Shown in pieces: positions 15,143 to 21,967 of a stretch of DNA of 21,967 bases (positions within the stretch are counted from its first letter, which is position 1; the number at the start of each line of letters is the position of its first letter). This stretch comes from JAJKIP01 sp040509055 (GTDB lineage Bacteria; Bacteroidota; Bacteroidia; Chitinophagales; Chitinophagaceae), in the NCBI GenBank assembly GCA_040509055.1, contig JBEVLT010000058.1:1-21967 (forward strand). The letters are read 5' to 3'. A program made the position numbers and the translations under genes. Under the pieces are notes generated by a model. That model saw only the letters and a program-made list of their open reading frames with translations, was not told the DNA's origin and made no database searches.

Positions 15143-16036
15143 ATGGGGATCAACAGGAGTTTCGCGCAGTTTTTATTTTACAGCAAAAAGAAATATGCCG
15201 TCAGCTTTGAGCAAACGCTGATGCTGGGACGGCTGAAGCTGTATGCAGGCCAGGAAGATATTCAAAAGATGATCGGTAAATATGGTTCTGCCAAACCAAT
15301 GCAGGATGTGGTGTTCAAAGACGAATATTCCGAACCCCTGTTCGAGCTGCTGGGAAGCAAACAGCCCGAGAGCATGGACTACTCCGATTATGAAAAAGCT
15401 ACACATCTGCACGACCTGAACCAACCGATCGTCAATGATTTCAAAGGTCATTATGATGTAGTGCTGGACAGCGGTACGCTGGAGCATGTGTTCAACTTTC
15501 CCGTGGCAGTGAAGAGCTGCATGGAAATGCTGAAGACCGGTGGCCATTTTATCGGCATCACGCCGGCCAATAACTATTTCGGGCACGGGTTTTACCAGTT
15601 CAGCCCGGAACTGTACTACCGCATCTTTGCAGCAGAGAACGGATTTACCGTCCGCGGCATGCTGGTAGGAGTATGCGGGGAAGATGGCGAAGTGGAAAAA
15701 TGGTACGAGGTAAAGGACCCTGCCGAAGTGAGAAGCCGGGTGATGCTGGTAAACAGCAAGCCCACCTACCTCTTCATCGTAGCGCAAAAGACAGGGGTGG
15801 CTGATATTTTCAAAACATCTCCTTACCAGAGTGATTATGCCGTGACCTGGCAAAAAGGAGAAGACAACAAAAGCGGCCAGGGCGAATCGGGCGTAAAAGA
15901 GCTGTACAGGAAACTGGTGCCGGGTGTGGTACAGAAACAGGTGAATAAGGTAAGAGGGTGGTACAGCAAACCCCGGCTGGCCGATGAATATATCGGCATG
16001 ACCAATGCCTCGCATTTCAACGAAGTGCAATTGTAA
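15143..16036 (+). CDS. SAM methyltransferase-like protein with degenerate motif I
   Basis: This 297-residue protein resembles class I methyltransferases found in O-antigen and capsule clusters. Post-I strands are clear: YDVVLDSGTLEHVFN (motif II-like), then a helix, MLKTGGHFIGITPANN (motif III-like) and GHGFYQFSPELYYRIF. The SAM-binding glycine loop (GxGxG) is not visible; the matching place reads ELLGSKQPESMDYSDYE. An N-terminal extension (SFEQTLMLGRLKLY) and a basic C-terminal tail flank the core. The ATG at 15143 (MGINRSF) is ten bases after fdtB. A longer in-frame start at 15008 lies inside fdtB and encodes cysteine/arginine-rich shadow sequence, so it is rejected. It may act on the amino sugar or on the glycan, or may have lost catalysis. 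Its position beside fdtB favours a sugar role; this is inference. Confidence 0.78.
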   Translation: MGINRSFAQFLFYSKKKYAVSFEQTLMLGRLKLYAGQEDIQKMIGKYGSAKPMQDVVFKDEYSEPLFELLGSKQPESMDYSDYEKATHLHDLNQPIVNDFKGHYDVVLDSGTLEHVFNFPVAVKSCMEMLKTGGHFIGITPANNYFGHGFYQFSPELYYRIFAAENGFTVRGMLVGVCGEDGEVEKWYEVKDPAEVRSRVMLVNSKPTYLFIVAQKTGVADIFKTSPYQSDYAVTWQKGEDNKSGQGESGVKELYRKLVPGVVQKQVNKVRGWYSKPRLADEYIGMTNASHFNEVQL

Positions 16037-16037
16037 C

Positions 16038-16685
16038 ATGAAGGCCTTTGCCAATCTTGAAACGGACCTGGCTCCGCACCTGCCGGCTGATAAGAATGCC
16101 CGCATCCTTGACTTTGGTTGTGGTACCGGGCGCCTGCTCAGCTTCCTGCACCGGAAAGGGTATACCAACCTGCACGGGGCCGATATCGATACCGCCGGCT
16201 GGGAAGAACTTCAGCAGATTACTCAATCGCTGACGAAAATAGAAGATACGATCGCCTACCTGGAAAGTGTGAAGGGGATATATGATTTCGTGATCGTCAA
16301 GGATGTCATTTACTACTTCGACAGGAAGACGGTACAGCGGATCACGACGCTGCTGAGATCGGCGCTGGTACCTGGCGGCACCATCTATTTTGAAATTTTT
16401 AATGGCGCCACGCTGACCGGGCCGTATGTGCAATACAAGGACCTGGGCATCGAACTGATCCTGACAGAGCAGAGCCTGCAGCACCTGATCAGCCAGGCGG
16501 GTTTGAAACTGGTGTGCCTGAAGGGCAATGCCATCCCGGTCACAGGACCGGTGAGCCTGGTATTTGCAATAGTGAATTGGTGGCAGCGCCTGTGGCTGCG
16601 GCTCCTGTTTTTTTGCGAGAGGAGCCTGGATGATCAGAATCCCAAAATATTAAAACGTAAAGTGATTGCAGTTGCTTCTGCATAG
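16038..16685 (+). CDS. Class I SAM-dependent methyltransferase
   Basis: A compact 215-residue methyltransferase with an intact SAM motif I, ILDFGCGTGRLLSFL (23-37). It continues with GADIDTAGW (acidic residue for the SAM ribose), then YDFVIVKDVIYYF and LVPGGTIYFEIFNG. The second half carries a hydrophobic, Trp-rich stretch (about 177-196, VFAIVNWWQRLWLRLLFF) that could touch the membrane and lipid-linked substrate. The ATG at 16038 follows the previous stop at once; an earlier in-frame start inside that gene lacks conserved residues. The substrate is unknown: a nucleotide amino sugar, a sugar of the growing chain or a chain-terminating methyl group are all possible. It is most similar in layout to glycan methyltransferases of polysaccharide loci. 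Confidence 0.85.
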   Translation: MKAFANLETDLAPHLPADKNARILDFGCGTGRLLSFLHRKGYTNLHGADIDTAGWEELQQITQSLTKIEDTIAYLESVKGIYDFVIVKDVIYYFDRKTVQRITTLLRSALVPGGTIYFEIFNGATLTGPYVQYKDLGIELILTEQSLQHLISQAGLKLVCLKGNAIPVTGPVSLVFAIVNWWQRLWLRLLFFCERSLDDQNPKILKRKVIAVASA

Positions 16686-18180
16686 TATCCTTAAAACGCC
16701 TTCCCGCGCTGCAGTGAGTATTTTTAAAGGTCTTATCAGCGACAGAACATTCCGGAGCGCTGTCTTTACAAGCCCCCTGGCCATTATCCGGCTGGGAACA
16801 GGATTTATCCGATCCAAGTATGCGGCCCTGAGCCTCGGAGCAGCGGGCATCGGCCTCTTAAGCCAGGCCAACCTGTTTGTGCTGCTTTTTACCTCCATCG
16901 GATCGTTGGGACTGGTGAACAGCCTGATGCAGCAAATGAGCTATCACCGTGAGCAGGACAATGTGACCGAACTGCTGAAGGTAAAAGGAACGACGCTGGT
17001 ATCGCAACTGCTGGTGCTGGCCGTCCTTATCCTGCCGCTTGTTTTTTTTACAGGCCCACTGAACGAATACCTGTTCAATACACGTGATACTTCCTATCGC
17101 CTGGATATGCTGTTCCTGCTGGCCGGCATTCCCGTCACGGTGATCACATCCAACTACATTGAAGGATTTTTTACTGCTTACAGCCGGTTCAACCTGTATG
17201 TAAGGGCTTCGTCCTGGGCCGCCATCCTGTCCCTGGTGCTTTTTTTTCCCATGGTCTACCTGTGGGGCATTCACGGGGCCATTATCCATATCTGGGTCAA
17301 TGTATTCATCCTGCTGCTGTTCTTCCTGTACTATGTCAGGAAGATCGTGGACTATAAAGACATCTTCGTTTTCAGGTTTGACAGGGGTGTTTTTGTAAAG
17401 ATATTCAAAGAGGGCATGGTGAACCTGGGTTGTGCCGCCCTGGCCAACCTGGTAGCCCTGCTGATCCGCAACAACATTATCCACCAATCCGGGGAGGTCG
17501 AAAACGGTATCTACCAGATCGTGATCTCTGTGACGGCTTACTATACGCCATTCATCACCAACCCTCTCTGGGCCAGTTATTTCCCGTTGCTGAGCGCCAA
17601 AGGAGTGACGGAAGAAACGCAGCGCGTCATCAAAAGCACCCTGGTCTATACCCTGCTCGCCTGCTCGGCGGTATGCGGGATCGTGCTCACCATTCCCGAA
17701 CTGCTGATCCGCATACTGGCCAGCCCGCAGTTCTTAAAAGCCAAGCAATTTTTTTCCCTGCAGATGGCAGGCGATATCTGGTACTTTGTTTTTTTCATTT
17801 TCGGCATCTACCTGCTCTCGCAGCGCAAGGTGAAGCAGTACCTGGTGATGTGGGTTTGCTACCTGGTGCTGCAGTACACCGTGGCTCAACTACTGATTGA
17901 CCGGATCGGGGTGAACGGGGCGCCTGTTGCTTATTCCATCAGCTGCATGGTGGTGGGGATCTATGCCATCCTGCAGTTTGGCAAGCTGCTTCCCCGCGGC
18001 GATTTCAATAAGATACTGGAACTGCTGCTGGTCTGTTTTGTATTTGTGACCGGGCTGGCGGCCTGCTGCTGGTATGGTATCCCGGTGGCCGTGAAAGGAG
18101 CTGGTTTTGCCGGCTGGGGCATTTGTGTGCTTGCACTTTTCCGGTTGGTGAACATTAAAAAATTACTACAGCGATCATAA
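16666..18180 (+). CDS. wzx: Wzx-type polysaccharide repeat-unit flippase
   Basis: This is a 504-residue polytopic inner-membrane protein of the MATE/MOP polysaccharide transporter superfamily. It flips lipid-linked repeat units to the periplasm for polymerisation. About 12 hydrophobic segments are visible; typical features include SPLAIIRLGTGFIRSKY and LGAAGIGLLSQANLF near the N-terminus and TAYYTPFITNPLW in the middle. There is no in-frame ATG before the first membrane segments. The start is either TTG 16666 (overlapping the previous gene by 20 bases) or GTG 16714 (28 bases after it, MSIFKGLISD); I list the longer form but the start is undecided. Its presence argues for a Wzx/Wzy-dependent pathway, agreeing with wza and wzc, although no Wzy is seen here. 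Confidence 0.9.
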   Translation: MQLLLHSILKTPSRAAVSIFKGLISDRTFRSAVFTSPLAIIRLGTGFIRSKYAALSLGAAGIGLLSQANLFVLLFTSIGSLGLVNSLMQQMSYHREQDNVTELLKVKGTTLVSQLLVLAVLILPLVFFTGPLNEYLFNTRDTSYRLDMLFLLAGIPVTVITSNYIEGFFTAYSRFNLYVRASSWAAILSLVLFFPMVYLWGIHGAIIHIWVNVFILLLFFLYYVRKIVDYKDIFVFRFDRGVFVKIFKEGMVNLGCAALANLVALLIRNNIIHQSGEVENGIYQIVISVTAYYTPFITNPLWASYFPLLSAKGVTEETQRVIKSTLVYTLLACSAVCGIVLTIPELLIRILASPQFLKAKQFFSLQMAGDIWYFVFFIFGIYLLSQRKVKQYLVMWVCYLVLQYTVAQLLIDRIGVNGAPVAYSISCMVVGIYAILQFGKLLPRGDFNKILELLLVCFVFVTGLAACCWYGIPVAVKGAGFAGWGICVLALFRLVNIKKLLQRS

Positions 18181-18186
18181 CATCTC

Positions 18187-19362
18187 ATGAGTGAACCCGT
18201 CCCTGCCCTGAAAGTTGCCAATATCTGGAGCGAGTTTGCTGTACAATTTGACGGCAACCCGCAGCATTACCTGCTCAAAGCAGGCCATGAATCCATTACC
18301 CTCGCAGCAAAATTCCTGGACGCCGGCAAAGAGATCAACGACCCGCAGCGCTACTTTTTTTACAGCCGTGCTGCCGCATCGAAATATGCTACCAGCCTGT
18401 TTGCCCGTGCCTGGAACCGGCTGATGCAGCCGCTGTTCTGGAAGCGATACAATAAGTGGGCGTACTCGGTGCTGAAACACCGGCAGCTGACCCACCTGCA
18501 TGCACATTTTGGGCATACGGCTGTGCGCGTGCTGCCGCTGATCAAAAAGATGAAGCTGCCGCTGATCGTTACCTTTTACGGGGTAGATGGCAGCAGCCTG
18601 GTGCAGCATCCCTACTGGAAAAAGGGGTACCAGGAAATGTTCCGCTATGTATCCCGCATCATTGTGCTGTCCGACGTAGTAAAGCAGCGCCTGCAGGCCC
18701 TGGGCTGCCCGCCGGAAAAGATCGCGGTGTGGAATATCCCGATCAAACTGGATACGTACCAGTACCGGGAACGCATTCCCGGCGCTGCGGTAAAATTTAT
18801 TACTGCGGCCCGCTTCGTAGAGAAAAAAGGGTATCCCTTCCTGATCGCGGCCTTCGAAAAAGTGAAAAAGGAATACGGTGATTGCACGCTGACCATCATC
18901 GGCTACGGATCGGAGAAGCAAAAGATCGATGACCTGGTAGCGCGGCATGGGTTAAAGGATTCGGTAAGCGTGAACGATACCAAAATGCAGCCCGATTTTG
19001 TGCAGTATTATTACGGGCAGCTGTGCAGCCATCATATTTTCGTATTGCCTTCCACTACTTCCCGTACAGGCGATGACGAGGGCGGGCCTTCGCTGACGCT
19101 GGTGGCCGCCCAGGCTTCGGGGCTGCCGGTCATCTGTACGCCGTTTGCCGGATCGGAGGTATCGGTATTCGATCAGCAAACCGGCATCCTGTCGCCGCAG
19201 GACGATGCAGGTGCCCTGGCCGAACGCATGCTGGACCTGGCCCGCCATCCGGAACGCTGGAATGTGCTCGGCAAGGCCGCCAGCGACCAGGTGCACCATT
19301 ACTTTTCAGAGACCCTGCAGGCCAGGCACCTGATCGAAATTTATTTGCAAACCAAACAGTAA
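18187..19362 (+). CDS. GT4-family glycosyltransferase
   Basis: This 391-residue GT-B-fold glycosyltransferase adds a sugar to the lipid-linked repeat unit on the cytoplasmic face. The N-terminal half shows HLHAHFGHTA (103-112) and the VTFYGVDG loop (128-135). The C-terminal half has AARFVEKKGYPFLI (207-220), IGYGSEKQKI, and the donor region DDEGGPSLTL (296-305) then AQASGLPVICT. In classical GT4 enzymes two Glu form EX7E; here the first (E298) is present but the second is not (Val306 at +8, or Ala307 when aligned on the following AQASGLP). It is close to WcaL/AmsK-like enzymes by visual pattern. The ATG at 18187 follows wzx by six bases. Donor and linkage cannot be predicted. Confidence 0.9.
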   Translation: MSEPVPALKVANIWSEFAVQFDGNPQHYLLKAGHESITLAAKFLDAGKEINDPQRYFFYSRAAASKYATSLFARAWNRLMQPLFWKRYNKWAYSVLKHRQLTHLHAHFGHTAVRVLPLIKKMKLPLIVTFYGVDGSSLVQHPYWKKGYQEMFRYVSRIIVLSDVVKQRLQALGCPPEKIAVWNIPIKLDTYQYRERIPGAAVKFITAARFVEKKGYPFLIAAFEKVKKEYGDCTLTIIGYGSEKQKIDDLVARHGLKDSVSVNDTKMQPDFVQYYYGQLCSHHIFVLPSTTSRTGDDEGGPSLTLVAAQASGLPVICTPFAGSEVSVFDQQTGILSPQDDAGALAERMLDLARHPERWNVLGKAASDQVHHYFSETLQARHLIEIYLQTKQ

Positions 19363-19370
19363 CCAGGCGC

Positions 19371-20300
19371 GTGTCTGCAGGTGTGAAAGAAATAAAATTT
19401 TCGGTGGTCATTCCGACCTATAACCGGGCAGGCCTGATCCTGAAATCGATCGATTCGGTATTGGCCCAAACCTATACCCACTACGAGATCATCGTGGTGG
19501 ACAATGGCTCTACAGACAATACGCTGGAGATACTGAAGCCTTACGAAGAAAAACAGCTGGTCCGGGTGATCCGGAACCCGGTAAACCAGGAGCGTTCCGT
19601 ATCGCGTAACCTGGGGTTCCAGGCTGCTGCCGGAGACTTCCTTACCCTGCTGGATTCGGACGACCTGATGCATGCGAACAATCTCGAAGATGCCGCCTCC
19701 TTTATCCGGCAAAACCCGGATTGTCTGTTTTTTCACAACCTGTTCCAGGTGATCGATGAGACGGGCAAAGTGATTTATATACCGAGAAAGATCAGGTCGA
19801 ATAAAAAGGCCGTTGAAAGCATCAGCTATGGCAATTTTATCGCCTGTATCGGTGTATTCATCGCCCGGGAGATTTACCGGGTATACCGCTTTGACGAAAA
19901 CCCGGCTGTGATCGGTTCGGAAGACTGGGATCTTTGGATCCGGATCATTGCAAAATATCCCAATGTAGGCAGGATCAAAAAGATCAACAACTCGGTGCTG
20001 GAACATGGCTCCCGTTCTATTTCAGGATTTGCACTGGAGAGCATCATGCAGCGGAGGCGATATATCCTGGATAAAATAAAAAATGACCCGGCACTGATGG
20101 CCGTATACGGGAAATACCTGGGTATCATGATGGCTTCGGGCTATGTTTTTTCGGCCTCCACGGCCAACAAGGCCGGCCTGTACAAAAAAGGAAGAGCGTT
20201 TATCCGGAACGCGTTTCGAAACAACCCGATGCTGCTGCTGGACATCACGTTCTGGCGCATCATGCAGGTGAACCTGTTCGGGTCGGTATTCAAGCGGTAA
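19371..20300 (+). CDS. GT2-family glycosyltransferase
   Basis: This 309-residue GT-A-fold inverting glycosyltransferase should add a sugar to the repeat unit. Motifs are FSVVIPTYNRA (10-20), IIVVDNGSTDNT (40-51), SVSRNLGFQAAAGDFLTLLDSDD with metal/donor-binding DSDD (95-98), and the catalytic-base region GSEDWDLW (182-189). The C-terminal 100 residues are basic and amphipathic (IMQRRRYILDK, GRAFIRNAFRNN), fitting membrane association. The reading starts at GTG 19371; a second GTG at 19383 would also keep the fold, and no ATG is available. It begins eight bases after the GT4 gene. The acceptor and donor are unknown. Confidence 0.92.
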   Translation: MSAGVKEIKFSVVIPTYNRAGLILKSIDSVLAQTYTHYEIIVVDNGSTDNTLEILKPYEEKQLVRVIRNPVNQERSVSRNLGFQAAAGDFLTLLDSDDLMHANNLEDAASFIRQNPDCLFFHNLFQVIDETGKVIYIPRKIRSNKKAVESISYGNFIACIGVFIAREIYRVYRFDENPAVIGSEDWDLWIRIIAKYPNVGRIKKINNSVLEHGSRSISGFALESIMQRRRYILDKIKNDPALMAVYGKYLGIMMASGYVFSASTANKAGLYKKGRAFIRNAFRNNPMLLLDITFWRIMQVNLFGSVFKR

Positions 20301-20358
20301 TTATCATTCAATCATCCATACCATACCTCAAAACATTTAAACAAAACATAACTGCGTA

Positions 20359-21312
20359 ATGAAAACAATATTGATTACAGGCGGTACAGGGTTCCTGGGC
20401 AAACGCCTCGGTCTTGCTTTGAAAAACGAGTATCGTGTCATCTTAACCGGCCGGAACAACAAACAGAATTTTACAGCCCAGAAATTTACCGGCTGTGAAG
20501 TGCTGCCGCTGGACATCAGCAATATCGAAGCGGTACGGGATGTGGTGAACGAAACAAAACCCGATATTATCATTCATGCGGCGGCTACCAAGTTTGTAGA
20601 CCTGGCCGAAAAGCAGCCGATGGAATGCGTGGACGTGAACGTGACCGGCTCGCAAAACGTGGCCCGCGTGGCGGTAGACAAAGGAGTGGACATCGTGATC
20701 GGCGTATCCACCGACAAGGCTTCGCCTCCCGTACGCAATACCTATGGCCTGACCAAGGCCCTGATGGAACGGTTGTTCTGCTCCATGAACCGCAAGGGCA
20801 AGACGCGCTTCACCTGCGTGCGCTACGGCAACGTGGCCTGGTCTACCGGTTCGGTGCTCACCATCTGGAACAAAATGCTGAAGGAAAAAGGCATGATCGG
20901 TACCACAGGCCCGGAAATGCGCCGCTTTTTCTTTACCGTAGACGATGCTGTGCGACTGGTGCTGGCTGCGCTGAATAATATCGATATCGTGGAAGGAAAA
21001 GTGCTTTCCATGAAGATGAAAGCGGCACAGATGAGCGATATCCTGCGCGTGTGGACGGAAAACAAGGGCGGCAAATGGGAGCAGATCGAAGGACGGCCCG
21101 GTGAGCGGATCGATGAATACCTGATCGGCGAGGCGGAACTGCCGTTTACCCGGGAGCTGGTGATCGATGATATTACGCATTACCTGATCTCGTTCAACGA
21201 CAAGGTGAGCGACCCGGTAGAGTTTGGTTTGTCCTCGGCCAATACCGACAAGCTGTCTGACGAAGAAATACTCTCTCTTATCGAGAATCCTCCGGTAGAG
21301 GAATTAAATTAG
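20359..21312 (+). CDS. CapD/PseB-like NDP-sugar dehydratase or epimerase (SDR)
   Basis: This 317-residue extended SDR belongs to the polysaccharide biosynthesis (CapD/FlaA1-like) group. It shows GGTGFLG (8-14), HAAATKFVDLAEKQP (73-87), STDKASPP (117-124), the YGLTK pair (Y129, K133), VRYGNVAWSTGSVLTIW and RRFFFTVDDAV. The STDKA and RYGN signatures are those of UDP-GlcNAc 4,6-dehydratases and C4/C5 epimerases, made soluble by lack of the FlaA1-type membrane part. Compared with the usual STDKAxxPxNxYG spacing there is one extra residue before the catalytic Tyr. It follows the GT2 gene after 58 bases with no clear promoter and precedes a nucleotidyltransferase by four bases. Those two may form a second sugar branch. 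Exact reaction undetermined. Confidence 0.83.
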   Translation: MKTILITGGTGFLGKRLGLALKNEYRVILTGRNNKQNFTAQKFTGCEVLPLDISNIEAVRDVVNETKPDIIIHAAATKFVDLAEKQPMECVDVNVTGSQNVARVAVDKGVDIVIGVSTDKASPPVRNTYGLTKALMERLFCSMNRKGKTRFTCVRYGNVAWSTGSVLTIWNKMLKEKGMIGTTGPEMRRFFFTVDDAVRLVLAALNNIDIVEGKVLSMKMKAAQMSDILRVWTENKGGKWEQIEGRPGERIDEYLIGEAELPFTRELVIDDITHYLISFNDKVSDPVEFGLSSANTDKLSDEEILSLIENPPVEELN

Positions 21313-21316
21313 TGGT

Positions 21317-21967
21317 ATGAGAATAGCCCACACACTGATCATGGCGGCAGGCAGGGGCTCGCGGATGATGCCTCTGACCAACGAGATACCCAAGGCGATG
21401 GCACGCTTCAGGAATACCACCCTGATCGCCAACTCCATCGAGAAGCTGAAGAAGAACAGCCAGAACATTCATATCACGGTGGGATACAAAGGCGCCGACC
21501 TGGCCCGGCATGTCATCGAGCAGGACGTATCCTCCATTTTCAATACCGAAGGCAGGGGCAATGCCTGGTGGATCTTCAATACCCTGATCAAAAACCTGGA
21601 TGAGCCCGTGCTGGTGCTGACCTGCGACAATGTGATCGAGCTGGACATGGACCGCATTTACAAGGACTATATTTCGCTCAGCAGCCCGGCCTGCCTGGTA
21701 GTGCCCGTGCAGCCGGTGGAAGGCCTGGAAGGAGATTATATTTTTCACGAAAATAACCGGGTGACCGAGCTGAACCGGCACAAGCCTTCCGCCATGTATT
21801 GCTCCGGCATCCAGTTGCTCAACCCGGCTAAGGTGAACCAGTACTGTGAGCCCGCTGAAGATTTTTATTCGGTGTGGAGCCAGCTGATCAGCAAGCACCA
21901 GCTTTTTTGCTCCAATGTGTACCCGAACAAATGGTTCACGGTGGATACCATGGCGCAGCTTGAATTT
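21317..21967 (+). CDS. Sugar-phosphate nucleotidyltransferase (partial, cut by window edge)
   Basis: An open frame of 217 codons runs from ATG 21317 to the last base without a stop; the 3' end lies outside the window. The N-terminus has the nucleotidyltransferase loop MAAGRGSRMMPLTNEIPKAM (residues 9-28, with R16 and K26). CDNVIEL (103-109) gives the acidic metal residue D104, and TVGYKGADL resembles the second strand of the fold. This matches the NTP_transferase (GlmU-N/RmlA/LicC-like) fold. GNAWWIFNTL (81-90) sits where these enzymes bind the base. It may activate a sugar- or other phosphate for the repeat unit. It begins four bases after the SDR gene, so they are probably coupled. The substrate is unknown. 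Confidence 0.85.
   Translation, partial: MRIAHTLIMAAGRGSRMMPLTNEIPKAMARFRNTTLIANSIEKLKKNSQNIHITVGYKGADLARHVIEQDVSSIFNTEGRGNAWWIFNTLIKNLDEPVLVLTCDNVIELDMDRIYKDYISLSSPACLVVPVQPVEGLEGDYIFHENNRVTELNRHKPSAMYCSGIQLLNPAKVNQYCEPAEDFYSVWSQLISKHQLFCSNVYPNKWFTVDTMAQLEF

Noticed and set aside
15173..16168. A 331-codon minus-strand frame across the two methyltransferase-like genes
   Set aside because: It spans a gene boundary on the other strand and lacks any known motif, whereas both plus-strand genes have conserved signatures.

Overview
The window looks like chromosomal DNA from a member of the Bacteroidetes, most likely the Chitinophagaceae or a close relative. This is inferred from gene content and promoter style, not from a database search. 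The promoter-like sites fit the Bacteroidetes pattern (TTG about 20 bases before TAnnTTTG) rather than a sigma-70 pattern. Ribosome-binding sites are weak or absent. An UpxY-type antiterminator, a lipoprotein Wza, a Wzc kinase and a coaX / outer-membrane protein / lptC gene order are also typical of the phylum. No rRNA, tRNA, CRISPR array, transposase or integrase is visible.

Bases 1-6642 are housekeeping. typA (bipA) is a single gene with its own promoter and a textbook terminator. A tiny exported CxxC membrane protein follows. Convergent to it is meaB, a G3E-type GTPase. Divergent from meaB is a compact four-gene unit: a Lon-substrate-binding-domain protein, coaX (type III pantothenate kinase), an outer-membrane beta-barrel protein and lptC (LPS export). 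The last three overlap or nearly touch.

Bases 6643-6961 are a non-coding junction. It ends in the best promoter of the window and a leader of about 100 bases with two hairpins.

From 6962 to the right edge everything is on the plus strand, tightly packed, and makes or exports a surface polysaccharide (capsule, exopolysaccharide or O-antigen-like). In order: an UpxY/NusG-like elongation factor; the export pair Wza and Wzc (BY-kinase); a WbpP-like UDP-HexNAc C4 epimerase; rmlB and rmlA; an FdtA-type ketoisomerase and an FdtB-type aminotransferase; two methyltransferase-like proteins; a Wzx flippase; a GT4 and a GT2 glycosyltransferase; a CapD/PseB-like SDR; and a nucleotidyltransferase cut by the window edge.

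Working model: RmlA and RmlB make dTDP-4-keto-6-deoxyglucose. FdtA moves the keto group to C3 and FdtB aminates it, giving a dTDP-3-amino-3,6-dideoxyhexose (Fuc3N or Qui3N type). The epimerase supplies UDP-GalNAc or a related sugar. The glycosyltransferases assemble the repeat unit, Wzx flips it, and Wzc/Wza polymerise-control and export it. The usual N-acetyltransferase (FdtC/QdtC), the Wzy polymerase and the initiating phosphoglycosyltransferase are not in the window and may lie beyond 21967. I see no clearly new defence or mobile system. The most distinctive points are the two methyltransferase-like genes where an acyltransferase would be expected, the structured leader before the antiterminator gene, and several degenerate family motifs (CoaX, the GT4 enzyme, the first methyltransferase-like protein).
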